Shown: positions 1-11,092 of the stretch, in pieces | How positions within the stretch are numbered: position 1 is the first letter of the stretch | Layout of the letters: each line of letters starts with the position of its first letter | Assembly: GCF_027744825.2 (NCBI RefSeq) | Contig: NW_026527080.1 | Coordinates: 213,635-277,634 of the forward strand | Source: Synchiropus splendidus | Lineage: Eukaryota; Chordata; Actinopteri; Syngnathiformes; Callionymidae | Reading direction: 5' to 3' | Length of the DNA: 64,000 bases | Made by a program: the position numbers and the translations under genes | Notes under the pieces: generated by a model | The model's database searches: none | What the model saw: only the letters and a program-made list of their open reading frames with translations | Told to the model about the DNA's origin: nothing

Positions 1-17
1 TGAAATTTTAACCTCCC

Positions 18-46
18 ACTATAGCAGAAAGGGTCTTTCTAGTAGT
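18..46. other. Dyad symmetry 1 in the monomer (AGAAAG/CTTTCT)
   Basis: AGAAAG at 26-31 and CTTTCT at 35-40 are perfect inverted repeats separated by 3 bases. The symmetry continues outward as ACTA at 18-21 against TAGT at 43-46, across an asymmetric internal loop of 4 and 2 bases. The element recurs in every monomer. The 46G allele of types C and F breaks the outermost pair, and the 25T allele sits in the internal loop. It could extrude as a small cruciform or fold in a transcript; function is unproven. Two AAAGTAG copies (58875-58876 and 61694-61695 changed) alter the 3' arm. Confidence 0.75.
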
Positions 47-134
47 TGCACATCAAATCTAAGCTGTCTGAAGTGTTTTTCAAAAGTTATCAACACTTTT
101 ATGTTTGGCGTTCCGAAACCCACCTTATCTCAGG

Positions 135-173
135 CTGAAAAGCGTTTTTGTGCATTGTGCCATAACTTTTCAG
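135..173. other. Dyad symmetry 2 in the monomer (CTGAAAAG/CTTTTCAG)
   Basis: CTGAAAAG at 135-142 and CTTTTCAG at 166-173 are perfect 8-bp inverted repeats with a 23-base loop, present in nearly every monomer. The loop carries the variable GT/AC pair at 150-151 and a short direct repeat TTGTGC-A-TTGTGC that type B breaks. Short dyad symmetries have been reported as enriched in centromeric satellites that lack a CENP-B box; applying that here is inference. Several single-base deletions in the last 12 kb lie at the 3' edge of this element. Confidence 0.75.
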
Positions 174-175
174 GA

Positions 176-181
176 AAGCTT
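176..181. other. HindIII site (AAGCTT), one per monomer
   Basis: AAGCTT lies inside the palindrome GAAGCTTC or its AAAGCTTC variant in almost every monomer, so HindIII digestion is expected to give a 188-bp ladder. It is lost in the B! monomers where T180 is C, at 19356, 25183, 30635, 32703, 51689 and 53566, and at 7699-7700 where the sequence reads AAAGCGTC. Those monomers would give 376-bp steps. Confidence 0.9.
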
Positions 182-454
182 CAGAACATGAAATTTTAAC
201 CTCCCACTATAGCAGAAAGGGTCTTTCTAGTAGTTGCACATCAAATCTAAACTGTCTGAAGTGTTTTTCCAAAGTTATCAACACTTTTATGTTTGGCGTT
301 CCGAAACCCACCTTATCTCAGGCTGAAAAGCGTTTTTACGCATTGTGCCATAACTTTTCAGGGAAGCTTCAGAACATGAAATTTTAACCTCCCACTATAG
401 CAGAAAGGGTCTTTCTAGTAGGTGCACATCAAATCTAAGCTCTCTGAAATGTTT

Positions 455-460
455 TTCGAA
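455..460. other. TTCGAA site specific to C and F monomers
   Basis: The G allele at site 82 in C and F monomers creates TTCGAA (sites 79-84) and an extra CpG. The position given is the first instance, in the monomer at 377. A, B, D and E monomers lack it. It therefore marks higher-order positions rather than every monomer, and a digest at this site would show multimer spacing instead of a simple 188-bp ladder. Two C-like monomers, at 941 and 6393, carry 82C and lack the site. Confidence 0.85.
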
Positions 461-3400
461 AGTTATCAACACTTTTATGTTTGGCGTTCCGAAACCCACC
501 TTATCTCAGGCTGAAAAGCGTTTTTGTGCATTGTGCCATAACTTTTCAGGGAAGCTTCAGAACATGAAATTTTAACCTCCCACTATAGCAGAAAGGGTCT
601 TTCTAGTAGTTGCACATCAAATCTAAACTGTCTGAAGTGTTTTTCCAAAGTTATTAACACTTTTATGTTTGGCGTTCCGAAACCCACCTTATCTCAGGCT
701 GAAAAGCGTTTTTGTGCATTGTGCCATAACTTTTCAGGGAAGCTTCAGAACATGAAATTTTAACCTCCCACTATAGCAGAAAGGGTCTTTCTAGTAGTTG
801 CACATCAAATCTAAACTGTCTGAAGTGTTTTTCCAAAGTTATCAACACTTTTATGTTTGGCGTTCCGAAACCCACCTTATCTCAGGCTGAAAAGCGTTTT
901 TACGCATTGTGCCATAACTTTTCAGGGAAGCTTCAGAACATGAAATTTTAACCTCCCACTATAGCAGAAAGGGTCTTTCTAGTAGGTGCACATCAAATCT
1001 AAGCTCTCTGAAGTGTTTTTCCAAAGTTATCAACACTTTTATGTTTGGCGTTCCGAAACCCACCTTATCTCAGGCTGAAAAGCGTTTTTGTGCATTGTGC
1101 CATAACTTTTCAGGGAAGCTTCAGAACATGAAATTTTAACCTCCCACTATAGCAGAAAGGGTCTTTCTAGTAGTTGCACATCAAATCTAAACTGTCTGAA
1201 GTGTTTTTCCAAAGTTATCAACACTTTTATGTTTGGCGTTCCGAAACCCACCTTATCTCAGGCTGAAAAGCGTTTTTACGCATTGTGCCATAACTTTTCA
1301 GGGAAGCTTCAGAACATGAAATTTTAACCTCCCACTATAGCAGAAAGGGTCTTTCTAGTAGTTGCACATCAAATCTAAACTGTCTGAAGTGTTTTTCCAA
1401 AGTTATCAACACTTTTATGTTTGGCGTTCCGAAACCCACCTTATCTCAGGCTGAAAAGCGTTTTTGTGCATTGTGCCATAAGTTTTCAGGGAAGCTTCAG
1501 AACATGAAATTTTAACCTCCCACTATAGCAGAAAGGGTCTTTCTAGTAGTTGCACATCAAATCTAAGCTGTCTGAAGTGTTTTTCAAAAGTTATCAACAC
1601 TTTTATGTTTGGCGTTCCGAAACCCACCTTATCTCAGGCTGAAAAGCGTTTTTGTGCATTGTGCCATAACTTTTCAGGGAAGCTTCAGAACATGAAATTT
1701 TAACCTCCCACTATAGCAGAAAGGGTCTTTCTAGTAGTTGCACATCAAATCTAAACTGTCTGAAGTGTTTTTCCAAAGTTATCAACACTTTTATGTTTGG
1801 CGTTCCGAAACCCACCTTATCTCAGGCTGAAAAGCGTTTTTGTGCATTGTGCCATAACTTTTCAGGGAAGCTTCAGAACATGAAATTTTAACCTCCCACT
1901 ATAGCAGAAAGGGTCTTTCTAGTAGTTGCACATCAAATCTAAACTGTCTGAAGTGTTTTTCCAAAGTTATCAACACTTTTATGTTTGGCGTTCCGAAACC
2001 CACCTTATCTCAGGCTGAAAAGCGTTTTTGTGCATTGTCCCATAACTTTTCAGGGAAGCTTCAGAACATGAAATTTTAACCTCCCACTATAGCAGAAAGG
2101 GTCTTTCTAGTAGTTGCACATCAAATCTAAGCTGTCTGAAGTGTTTTTCAAAAGTTATCAACACTTTTATGTTTGGCGTTCCGAAACCCACCTTATCTCA
2201 GGCTGAAAAGCGTTTTTGTGCATTGTGCCATAACTTTTCAGGAAAGCTTCAGAACATGAAATTTTAACCTCCCACTATAGCAGAAAGGGTCTTTCTAGTA
2301 GGTGCACATCAAATCTAAGCTGTCTGAAGTGTTTTTCGAAAGTTATCAACACTTTTATGTTTGGCGTTCCGAAACCCACCTTATCTCAGGCTGAAAAGCG
2401 TTTTTGTGCATTGTGCCATAACTTTTCAGGGAAGCTTCAGAACATGAAATTTTAACCTCCCACTATAGCAGAAAGGGTCTTTCTAGTAGTTGCACATCGA
2501 ATCTAAACTGTCTGAAGTGTTTTTCCAAAGTTATTAACACTTTTATGTTTGGCGTTCCGAAACCCACCTCATCTCAGGCTGAAAAGCGTTTTTGTGCATT
2601 GTGCCATAACTTTTCAGGGAAGCTTCAGAACATGAAATTTTAACCTCCCACTATAGCAGAAAGGGTCTTTCTAGTAGTTGCACATCAAATCGAAACTGTC
2701 TGAAGTGTTTTTCCAAAGTTATTAACACTTTTATGTTTGGCGTTCCGAAACCCACCTTATCTCAGGCTGAAAAGCGTTTTTGTGCATTGTGCCATAACTT
2801 TTCAGGGAAGCTTCAGAACATGAAATTTTAACCTCCCACTATAGCAGAAAGGGTCTTTCTAGTAGTTGCACATCAAATCTAAACTGTCTGAAGTGTTTTT
2901 CCAAAGTTATCAACACTTTTATGTTTGGCGTTCCGAAACCCACCTTATCTCAGGCTGAAAAGCGTTTTTACGCATTGTGCCATAACTTTTCAGGGAAGCT
3001 TCAGAACAAGAAATTTTAACCTCCCACTATAGCAGAAAGGGTCTTTCTAGTAGGTGCACATCAAATCTAAGCTGTCTGAAGTGTTTTTCGAAAGTTATCA
3101 ACACTTTTATGTTTGGCGTTCCGAAACCCACCTTATCTCAGGCTGTAAAGCGTTTTTGTGCATTGTGCCATAACTTTTCAGGGAAGCTTCAGAACATGAA
3201 ATTTTAACCTCCCACTATAGCAGAAAGGGTCTTTCTAGTAGTTGCACATCAAATCTAAGCTGTCTGAAGTGTTTTTCAAAAGTTATCAACACTTTTATGT
3301 TTGGCGTTCCGAAACCCACCTTATCTCAGGCTGAAAAGCGTTTTTGTGCATTGTGCCATAACTTTTCAGGAAAGCTTCAGAACATGAAATTTTAACCTCC

Positions 3401-6400
3401 CACTATAGCAGAAAGGGTCTTTCTAGTAGTTGCACATCAAATCTAAACTGTCTGAAGTGTTTTTCCAAAGTTATCAACACTTTTATGTTTGGCGTTCCGA
3501 AACCCACCTTATCTCGGGCTGAAAAGCGTTTTTACGCATTGTGCCATAACTTTTCAGGGAAGCTTCAGAACATGAAATTTTAACCTCCCACTATAGCAGA
3601 AAGGGTCTTTCTAGTAGGTGCACATCAAATCTAAGCTCTCTGAAGTGTTTTTCGAAAGTTATCAACACTTTTATGTTTGGCGTTCCGAAACCCACCTTAT
3701 CTCAGGCTGAAAAGCGTTTTTGTGCATTGTGCCATAACTTTTCATGAAAGCTTCAGAACATGAAATTTTAACCTCCCACTATAGCAGAAAGGGTCTTTCT
3801 AGTAGTTGCACATCAAATCTAAACTGTCTGAAGTGTTTTTCCAAAGTTATTAACACTTTTATGTTTGGCGTTCCGAAACCCACCTTATCTCAGGCTGAAA
3901 AGCGTTTTTGTGCATTGTGCCATTACTTTTCAGGGAAGCTTCAGAACATGAAATTTTAACCTCCCACTATAGCAGAAAGGGTCTTTCTAGTAGTTCCACA
4001 TCAAATCTAAACTGTCTGAAGTGTTTTTCCAAAGTTATCAACACTTTTATGTTTGGCGTTCCGAAACCCACCTTATCTCAGGCTGAAAAGCGTTTTTACG
4101 CATTGTGCCATAACTTTTCAGGGAAGCTTCAGAACATGAAATTTTAACCTCCCACTATAGCAGAAAGGGTCTTTCTAGTAGGTGCACTTCAAATCTAAGC
4201 TCTCTGAAGTGTTTTTCGAAAGTTATCAACACTTTTATGTTTGGCGTTCCGAAACCCACCTTATCTCAGGCTGAAAAGCGTTTTTGTGCATTGTGCCATA
4301 ACTTTTCAGGGAAGCTTCAGAACATGAAATTTTAACCTCCCACTATAGCAGAAAGGGTCTTTCTAGTAGTTGCACATCAAATCTAAACTGTCTGAAGTGT
4401 TTTTCCAAAGTTATTAACACTTTTATGTTTGGCGTTCCGAAACCCACCTTATCTCAGGCTGAAAAGCGTTTTTGTGCATTGTGCCATAACTTTTCAGGGA
4501 AGCTTCAGAACATGAAATTTTAACCTCCCACTATAGCAGAAAGGGTCTTTCTAGTAGTTGCACATCAAATCTAAACTGTCTGAAGTGTTTTTCCAAAGTT
4601 ATCAACACTTTTATGTTTGGCGTTCCGAAACCCACCTTATCTCAGGCTGAAAAGCGTTTTTGTGCATTGTGCCATAACTTTTCAGGGAAGCTTCAGAACA
4701 TGAAATTTTAACCTCCCACTATAGCAGAAAGGGTCTTTCGAGTAGTTGCACATCAAATCTAAGCTGTCTGAAGTGTTTTTCAAAAGTTATCAACACTTTT
4801 ATGTTTGGCGTTCCGAAACCCACCTTATCTCAGGCTGAAAAGCGTTTTTGTGCATTGTGCCATAACTTTTCAGGAAAGCTTCAGAACATGAGATTTTAAC
4901 CTCCCACTATAGCAGAAAGGGTCTTTCTAGTAGTTGCACATCAAATCTAAACTGTCTGAAGTGTTTTTCCAAAGTTATCAACACTTTTATGTTTGGCGTT
5001 CCGAAACCCACCTTATCTCAGGCTGAAAAGCGTTTTTACGCATTGTGCCATAACTTTTCAGGGAAGCTTCAGAACATGAAATTTTAACCTCCCACTATAG
5101 CAGAAAGGGTCTTTCTAGTAGGTGCACATAAAATCTAAGCTCTCTGAAGTGTTTTTCGAAAGTTATCAACACTTTTATGTTTGGCGTTCCGAAACCCACC
5201 TTATCTCAGGCTGAAAAGCGTTTTTGTGCATTGTGCCATAACTTTTCAGGAAAGCTTCAGAACATGAAATTTTAACCTCCCACTATAGCAGAAAGGGTCT
5301 TTCTAGTAGTTGCACATCAAATCTAAACTGTCTGAAGTGTTTTTCCAAAGTTATTAACACTTTTATGTTTGGCGTTCCGAAACCCACCTTATCTCAGGCT
5401 GAAAAGCGTTTTTGTGCATTGTGCCATAACTTTTCAGGGAAGCTTCAGAACATGAAATTTTAACCTCCCACTATAGCAGAAAGGGTCTTTCTAGTAGTTG
5501 CACATCAAATCTAAACTGTCTGAAGTGTTTTTCCAAAGTTATCAACACTTTTATGTTTGGCGTTCCGAAACCCACCTTATCTCAGGCTGAAAAGCGTTTT
5601 TACGCATTGTGCCATAACTTTTCAGGGAAGCTTCAGAACATGAAATTTTAACCTCCCACTATAGCAGAAAGGGTCTTTCTAGTAGTTGCACATCAAATCT
5701 AAACTGTCTGAAGTGTTTTTCCAAAGTTATCAACACTTTTATGTTTGGCGTTCCGAAACCCACCTTATCTCAGGCTGAAAAGCGTTTTTGTGCATTGTGC
5801 CATAACTTTTCAGGGAAGCTTCAGAACATGAAATTTTAACCTCCCACGATAGCAGAAAGGGTCTTTCTAGTAGTTGCACATCAAATCTAAGCTGTCTGAA
5901 GTGTTTTTCAAAAGTTATCAACACTTTTATGTTTGGCGTTCCGAAACCCACCTTATCTCAGGCTGAAAAGCGTTTTTGTGCATTGTGCCATAACTTTTCA
6001 GGAAAGCTTCAGAACATGAAATTTTAACCTCCCACTATAGCAGAAAGGGTCTTTCTAGTAGTTGCACATCAAATCTAAACTGTCTGAAGTGTTTTTCCAA
6101 AGTTATCAACACTTTTATGTTTGGCGTTCCGAAACCCACCTTATCTCAGGCTGAAAAGCGTTTTTGTGCATTGTGCCATAACTTTTCAGGAAAGCTTCAG
6201 AACATGAAATTTTAACCTCCCACTATAGCAGAAAGGGTCTTTCTAGTAGTTGCACATCAAATCTAAACTGTCTGAAGTGTTTTTCCAAAGTTATCAACAC
6301 TTTTATGTTTGGCGTTCCGAAACCCACCTTATCTCAGGCTGAAAAGCGTTTTTACGCATTGTGCCATAACTTTTCAGGGAAGCTTCAGAACATGAAATTT

Positions 6401-7520
6401 TAACCTCCCACTATAGCAGAAAGGGTCTTTCTAGTAGGTGCACATCAAATCTAAGCTCTCTGAAGTGTTTTTCCAAAGTTATCAACACTTTTATGTTTGG
6501 CGTTCCGAAACCCACCTTATCTCAGGCTGAAAAGCGTTTTTGTGCATTGTGCCATAACTTTTCAGGGAAGCTTCAGAACATGAAATTTTAACCTCCCACT
6601 ATAGCAGAAAGGGTCTTTCTAGTAGTTGCACATCAAATCTAAACTGTCTGAAGTGTTTTTCCAAAGTTATCAACACTTTTATGTTTGGCGTTCCGAAACC
6701 CACCTTATCTCAGGCTGAAAAGCGTTTTTGTGCATTGTGCCATAACTTTTCAGGGAAGCTTCAGAACATGAAATTTTAACCTCCCACTATAGCAGAAAGG
6801 GTCTTTCTAGTAGTTGCACATCAAATCTAAACTGTCTGAAGTGTTTTTCCAAAGTTATCAACACTTTTATGTTTGGCGTTCCGAAACCCACTTTATCTCA
6901 GGCTGAAAAGCGTTTTTGTGCATTGTGCCATAACTTTTCAGGGAAGCTTCAGAACATGAAATTTTAACCTCCCACTATAGCAGAAAGGGTCTTTCTAGTA
7001 GTTGCACATCAAATCTAAGCTGTCTGAAGTGTTTTTCAAAAGTTATCAACACTTTTATGTTTGGCGTTCCGAAACCCACCTTATCTCAGGCTGAAAAGCG
7101 TTTTTGTGCATTGTGCCATAACTTTTCAGGGAAGCTTCAGAACATGAAATTTTAACCTCCCACTATAGCAGAAAGGGTCTTTCTAGTAGTTGCACATCAA
7201 ATCTAAACTGTCTGAAGTGTTTTTCCAAAGTTATCAACACTTTTATGTTTGGCGTTCCGAAACCCACCTTATCTCAGGCTGAAAAGCGTTTTTACGCATT
7301 GTGCCATAACTTTTCAGGGAAGCTTCAGAACATGAAATTTTAACCTCCCACTATAGCAGAAAGGGTCTTTCTAGTAGTTGCACATCAAATCTAAACTGTC
7401 TGAAGTGTTTTTCCAAAGTTATCAACACTTTTATGTTTGGCGTTCCGAAACCCACCTTATCTCAGGCTGAAAAGCGTTTTTGTGCATTGTGCCATAACTT
7501 TTCAGGGAAGCTTCAGAACA

Positions 7521-10500
7521 TGAAATTTTAACCTCCCACTATAGCAGAAAGGGTCTTTCTAGTAGTTGCACATCAAATCTAAGCTGTCTGAAGTGTTTTT
7601 CAAAAGTTATCAACACTTTTATGTTTGGCGTTCCGAAACCCACCTTATCTCAGGCTGAAAAGCGTTTTTGTGCATTGTGACATAACTTTTCAGGAAAGCG
7701 TCAGAACATGAAATTTTAACCTCCCACTATAGCAGAAAGGGTCTTTCTAGTAGTTGCACATCAAATCTAAACTGTCTGAAGTGTTTTTCCAAAGTTATCA
7801 ACACTTTTATGTTTGGCGTTCCGAAACCCACCTTATCTCAGGCTGAAAAGCGTTTTTACGCATTGTGTCATAACTTTTCAGGGAAGCTTCAGAACATGAA
7901 ATTTTAACCTCCCACTATAGCAGAAAGGGTCTTTCTAGTAGGTGCACATCAAATCTAAGCTCTCTGAAGTGTTTTTCGAAAGTTATCAACACTTTTATGT
8001 TTGGCGTTCCGAAACCCACCTTATCTCAGGCTGAAAAGCGTTTTTGTGCATTGTGCCATAACTTTTCAGGAAAGCTTCAGAGCATGAAATTTTAACCTCC
8101 CACTATAGCAGAAAGGGTCTTTCTAGTAGTTGCACATCAAATCTAAACTGTCTGAAGTGTTTTTCCAAAGTTATTAACACTTTTATGTTTGGCGTTCCGA
8201 AACCCACCTTATCTCAGGCTGAAAAGCGTTTTTGTGCATTGTGCCATAACTTTTCAGGGAAGCTTCAGAACATGAAATTTTAACCTCCCACTATAGCAGA
8301 AAGGGTCTTTCTAGTAGTTGCACATCAAATCTAAACTGTCTGAAGTGTTTTTCCAAAGTTATCAACACTTTTATGTTTGGCGTTCCGAAACCCACCTTAT
8401 CTCAGGCTGAAAAGCGTTTTTACGCATTGTGCCATAACTTTTCAGGGAAGCTTCAGAACATGAAATTTTAACCTCCCACTATAGCAGAAAGGGTCTTTCT
8501 AGTAGTTGCACATCAAATCTAAACTGTCTGAAGTGTTTTTCCAAAGTTATCAACACTTTTATGTTTGGCGTTCCGAAACCCACCTTATCTCAGGCTGAAA
8601 AGCGTTTTTGTGCATTGTGCCATAACTTTTCAGGGAAGCTTCAGAACATGAAATTTTAACCTCCCACTATAGCAGAAAGGGTCTTTCTAGTAGTTGCACA
8701 TCAAATCTAAGCTGTCTGAAGTGTTTTTCAAAAGTTATCAACACTTTTATGTTTGGCGTTCCGAAACCCACCTTATCTCAGGCTGAAAAGCGTTTTTGTG
8801 CATTGTGCCATAACTTTTCAGGAAAGCTTCAGAACATGAAATTTTAACCTCCCACTATAGCAGAAAGGGTCTTTCTAGTAGTTGCACATCAAATCTAAAC
8901 TGTCTGAAGTGTTTTTCCAAAGTTATCAACACTTTTATGTTTGGCGTTCCGAAACCCACCTTATCTCAGGCTGAAAAGCGTTTTTGTGCATTGTGCCATA
9001 ACTTTTCAGGAAAGCTTCAGAACATGAAATTTTAACCTCCCACTATAGCAGAAAGGGTCTTTCTAGTAGTTGCACATCAAATCTAAACTGTCTGAAGTGT
9101 TTTTCCAAAGTTATCAACACTTTTATGTTTGGCGTTCCGAAACCCACCTTATCTCAGGCTGAAAAGCGTTTTTGTGCATTGTGCCATAACTTTTCAGGGA
9201 AGCTTCAGAACATGAAATTTTAACCTCCCACTATAGCAGAAAGGGTCTTTCTAGTAGTTGCACATCAAATCTAAACTGTCATAAGTGTTTTTCCAAAGTT
9301 ATCAACACTTTTATGTTTGGCGTTCCGAAACCCACCTTATCTCAGGCTGAAAAGCGTTTTTGTGCATTGTGCCATAACTTTTCAGGGAAGCTTCAGAACA
9401 TGAAATTTTAACCTCCCACTATAGCAGAAAGGGTCTTTCTAGTAGTTGCACATCAAATCTAAACTGTCTGAAGTGTTTTTCCAAAGTTATCAACACTTTT
9501 ATGTTTGGCGTTCCGAAACCCACCTTATCTCAGGCTGAAAAGCGTTTTTGTGCATTGTGCCATAACTTTTCAGGGAAGCTTCAGAACATGAAATTTTAAC
9601 CTCCCACTATAGCAGAAAGGGTCTTTCTAGTAGTTGCACATCAAATCTAAGCTGTCTGAAGTGTTTTTCAAAAGTTATCAACACTTTTATGTTTGGCGTT
9701 CCGAAACCCACCTTATCTCAGGCTGAAAAGCGTTTTTGTGCATTGTGCCATAACTTTTCAGGAAAGCTTCAGAACATGAAATTTTAACCTCCCACTATAG
9801 CAGAAAGGGTCTTTCTAGTAGTTGCACATCAAATCTAAACTGTCTGAAGTGTTTTTCCAAAGTTATCAACACTTTTATGTTTGGCGTTCCGAAACCCACC
9901 TTATCTCAGGCTGAAAAGCGTTTTTACGCATTGTGCCATAACTTTTCAGGGAAGCTTCAGAACATGAAATTTTAACCTCCCACTATAGCAGAAAGGGTCT
10001 TTCTAGTAGGTGCACATCAAATCTAAGCTCTCTGAAGTGTTTTTCGAAAGTTATCAACACTTTTATGTTTGGCGTTCCGAAACCCACCTTATCTCAGGCT
10101 GAAAAGCGTTTTTGTGCATTGTGCCATAACTTTTCAGGGAAGCTTCAGAACATGAAATTTTAACCTCCCACTATAGCAGAAAGGGTCTTTCTAGTAGTTG
10201 CACATCAAATCTAAACTGTCTGAAGTGTTTTTCCAAAGTTATCAACACTTTTATGTTTGGCGTTCCGAAACCCACCTTATCTCAGGCTGAAAAGCGTTTT
10301 TACGCATTGTGCCATAACTTTTCAGGGAAGCTTCAGAACATGAAATTTTAACCTCCCACTATAGCAGAAAGGGTCTTTCTAGTAGGTGCACATCAAATCT
10401 AAGCTCTCTGAAGTGTTTTTCGAAAGTTATCAACACTTTTATGTTTGGCGTTCCGAAACCCACCTTATCTCAGGCTGAAAAGCGTTTTTGTGCATTGTGC

Positions 10501-11092
10501 CATAACTTTTCAGGAAAGCTTCAGAACATGAAATTTTAACCTCCCACTATAGCAGAAAGGGTCTTTCTAGTAGGTGCACATCAAATCTAAGCTCTCTGAA
10601 GTGTTTTTCGAAAGTTATCAACACTTTTATGTTTGGCGTTCCGAAACCCACCTTATCTCAGGCTGAAAAGCGTTTTTGTGCATTGTGCCATAACTTTTCA
10701 GGGAAGCTTCAGAACATGAAATTTTAACCTCCCACTATAGCAGAAAGGGTCTTTCTAGTAGTTGCACATCAAATCTAAACTGTCTGAAGTGTTTTTCCAA
10801 AGTTATCAACACTTTTATGTTTGGCGTTCCGAAACCCACCTTATCTCAGGCTGAAAAGCGTTTTTGTGCATTGTGCCATAACTTTTCAGGGAAGCTTCAG
10901 AACATGAAATTTTAACCTCCCACTATAGCAGAAAGGGTCTTTCTAGTAGTTGCACATCAAATCTAAACTGTCTGAAGTGTTTTTCCAAAGTTATCAACAC
11001 TTTTATGTTTGGCGTTACGAAACCCACCTTATCTCAGGCTGAAAAGCGTTTTTGTGCATTGTGCCATAACTTTTCAGGGAAGCTTCAGAACA
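7521..11092 (+). repeat. 19-monomer higher-order unit, copy 1
   Basis: Order: A-B-C-D-B-E-A-E+-E-E-E-A-B-C-B-C-C-E-E, 19 x 188 = 3572 bp. The first A carries a G-to-G-A change reading GTGACAT (A at 7680) and the following B reads GTGTCAT (T at 7868). The C at 7897 has 175A. The last E carries GTTACG (A at 11017). These marks recur in the 15-monomer units at the right end of the window. The adjacent copy starts at 11093. Confidence 0.85.

Larger units (their letters stand above)
1..188 (+). repeat. Reference satellite monomer (type A)
   Basis: This first copy is used as the coordinate frame for all others. It starts at TGAAATTTTA and ends at TTCAGAACA before the next TGAAATTTTA at 189. G+C is 72 of 188 bases. 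It contains runs of T at 76-80 and 145-149, three CpGs (two in GGCGTTCCGAA at 107-117 and one in AGCG at 141-144), a HindIII site at 176-181, and two dyad symmetries listed separately. The sites that vary between copies are 25, 46, 56, 63, 66, 68, 82, 91, 123, 150-151, 175 and 180; the rest is nearly invariant. The choice of start is arbitrary. Confidence 0.97.
68..188 (+). repeat. Possible degenerate internal duplication, 67-70 bp apart
   Basis: The two right-hand thirds of the monomer look related. CTGAAGTGTTTTT at 68-80 resembles CTGAAAAGCGTTTTT at 135-149. CACTTTTATG at 94-103 resembles AACTTTTCAG at 164-173, and TTCCGAAAC at 111-119 resembles TTCAGAAC at 180-187. The offset is 67 to 70 bases, so small indels are needed. 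This suggests the 188-bp unit grew from a shorter ancestral repeat. The similarity is by eye, and composition (T runs, A runs) could create part of it. Confidence 0.4.
1..7520 (+). repeat. Left mosaic zone, 40 monomers
   Basis: All monomers here are exactly 188 bp. Type order: A-B-C-D-B-C-B-E-A-E-E-A-F-D-D-B-F-A-B-C-D-B-C-D-E, then from 4701 A-B-C-D-B-E-A-E+-B-C-E-E-A-B-E. The run A-B-C-D-B-E (1128 bp) at 4701-5828 recurs at 7521 and 11093, so it may be a basic building block. No single period holds through the zone. The marks 56C, 25T, 123A and 180C of the central blocks are absent. Private changes include 3744-3745 (CATGAAAG) and 4740 (TTTCGAG). Confidence 0.85.

Noticed and set aside
107..124. 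CENP-B box
   Set aside because: The TTCCGAAACCC region and its complement contain TTCGG-like bases but do not fit the required spacing of the box (TTCG, then A, then CGGG). No monomer variant restores it.
5739..5951. Minus-strand open frames here and at 30930-31142
   Set aside because: Each results from a single substitution (5848 and 31040) that removes the stop normally present in the CACTATAG region. They are satellite read backwards, not genes.
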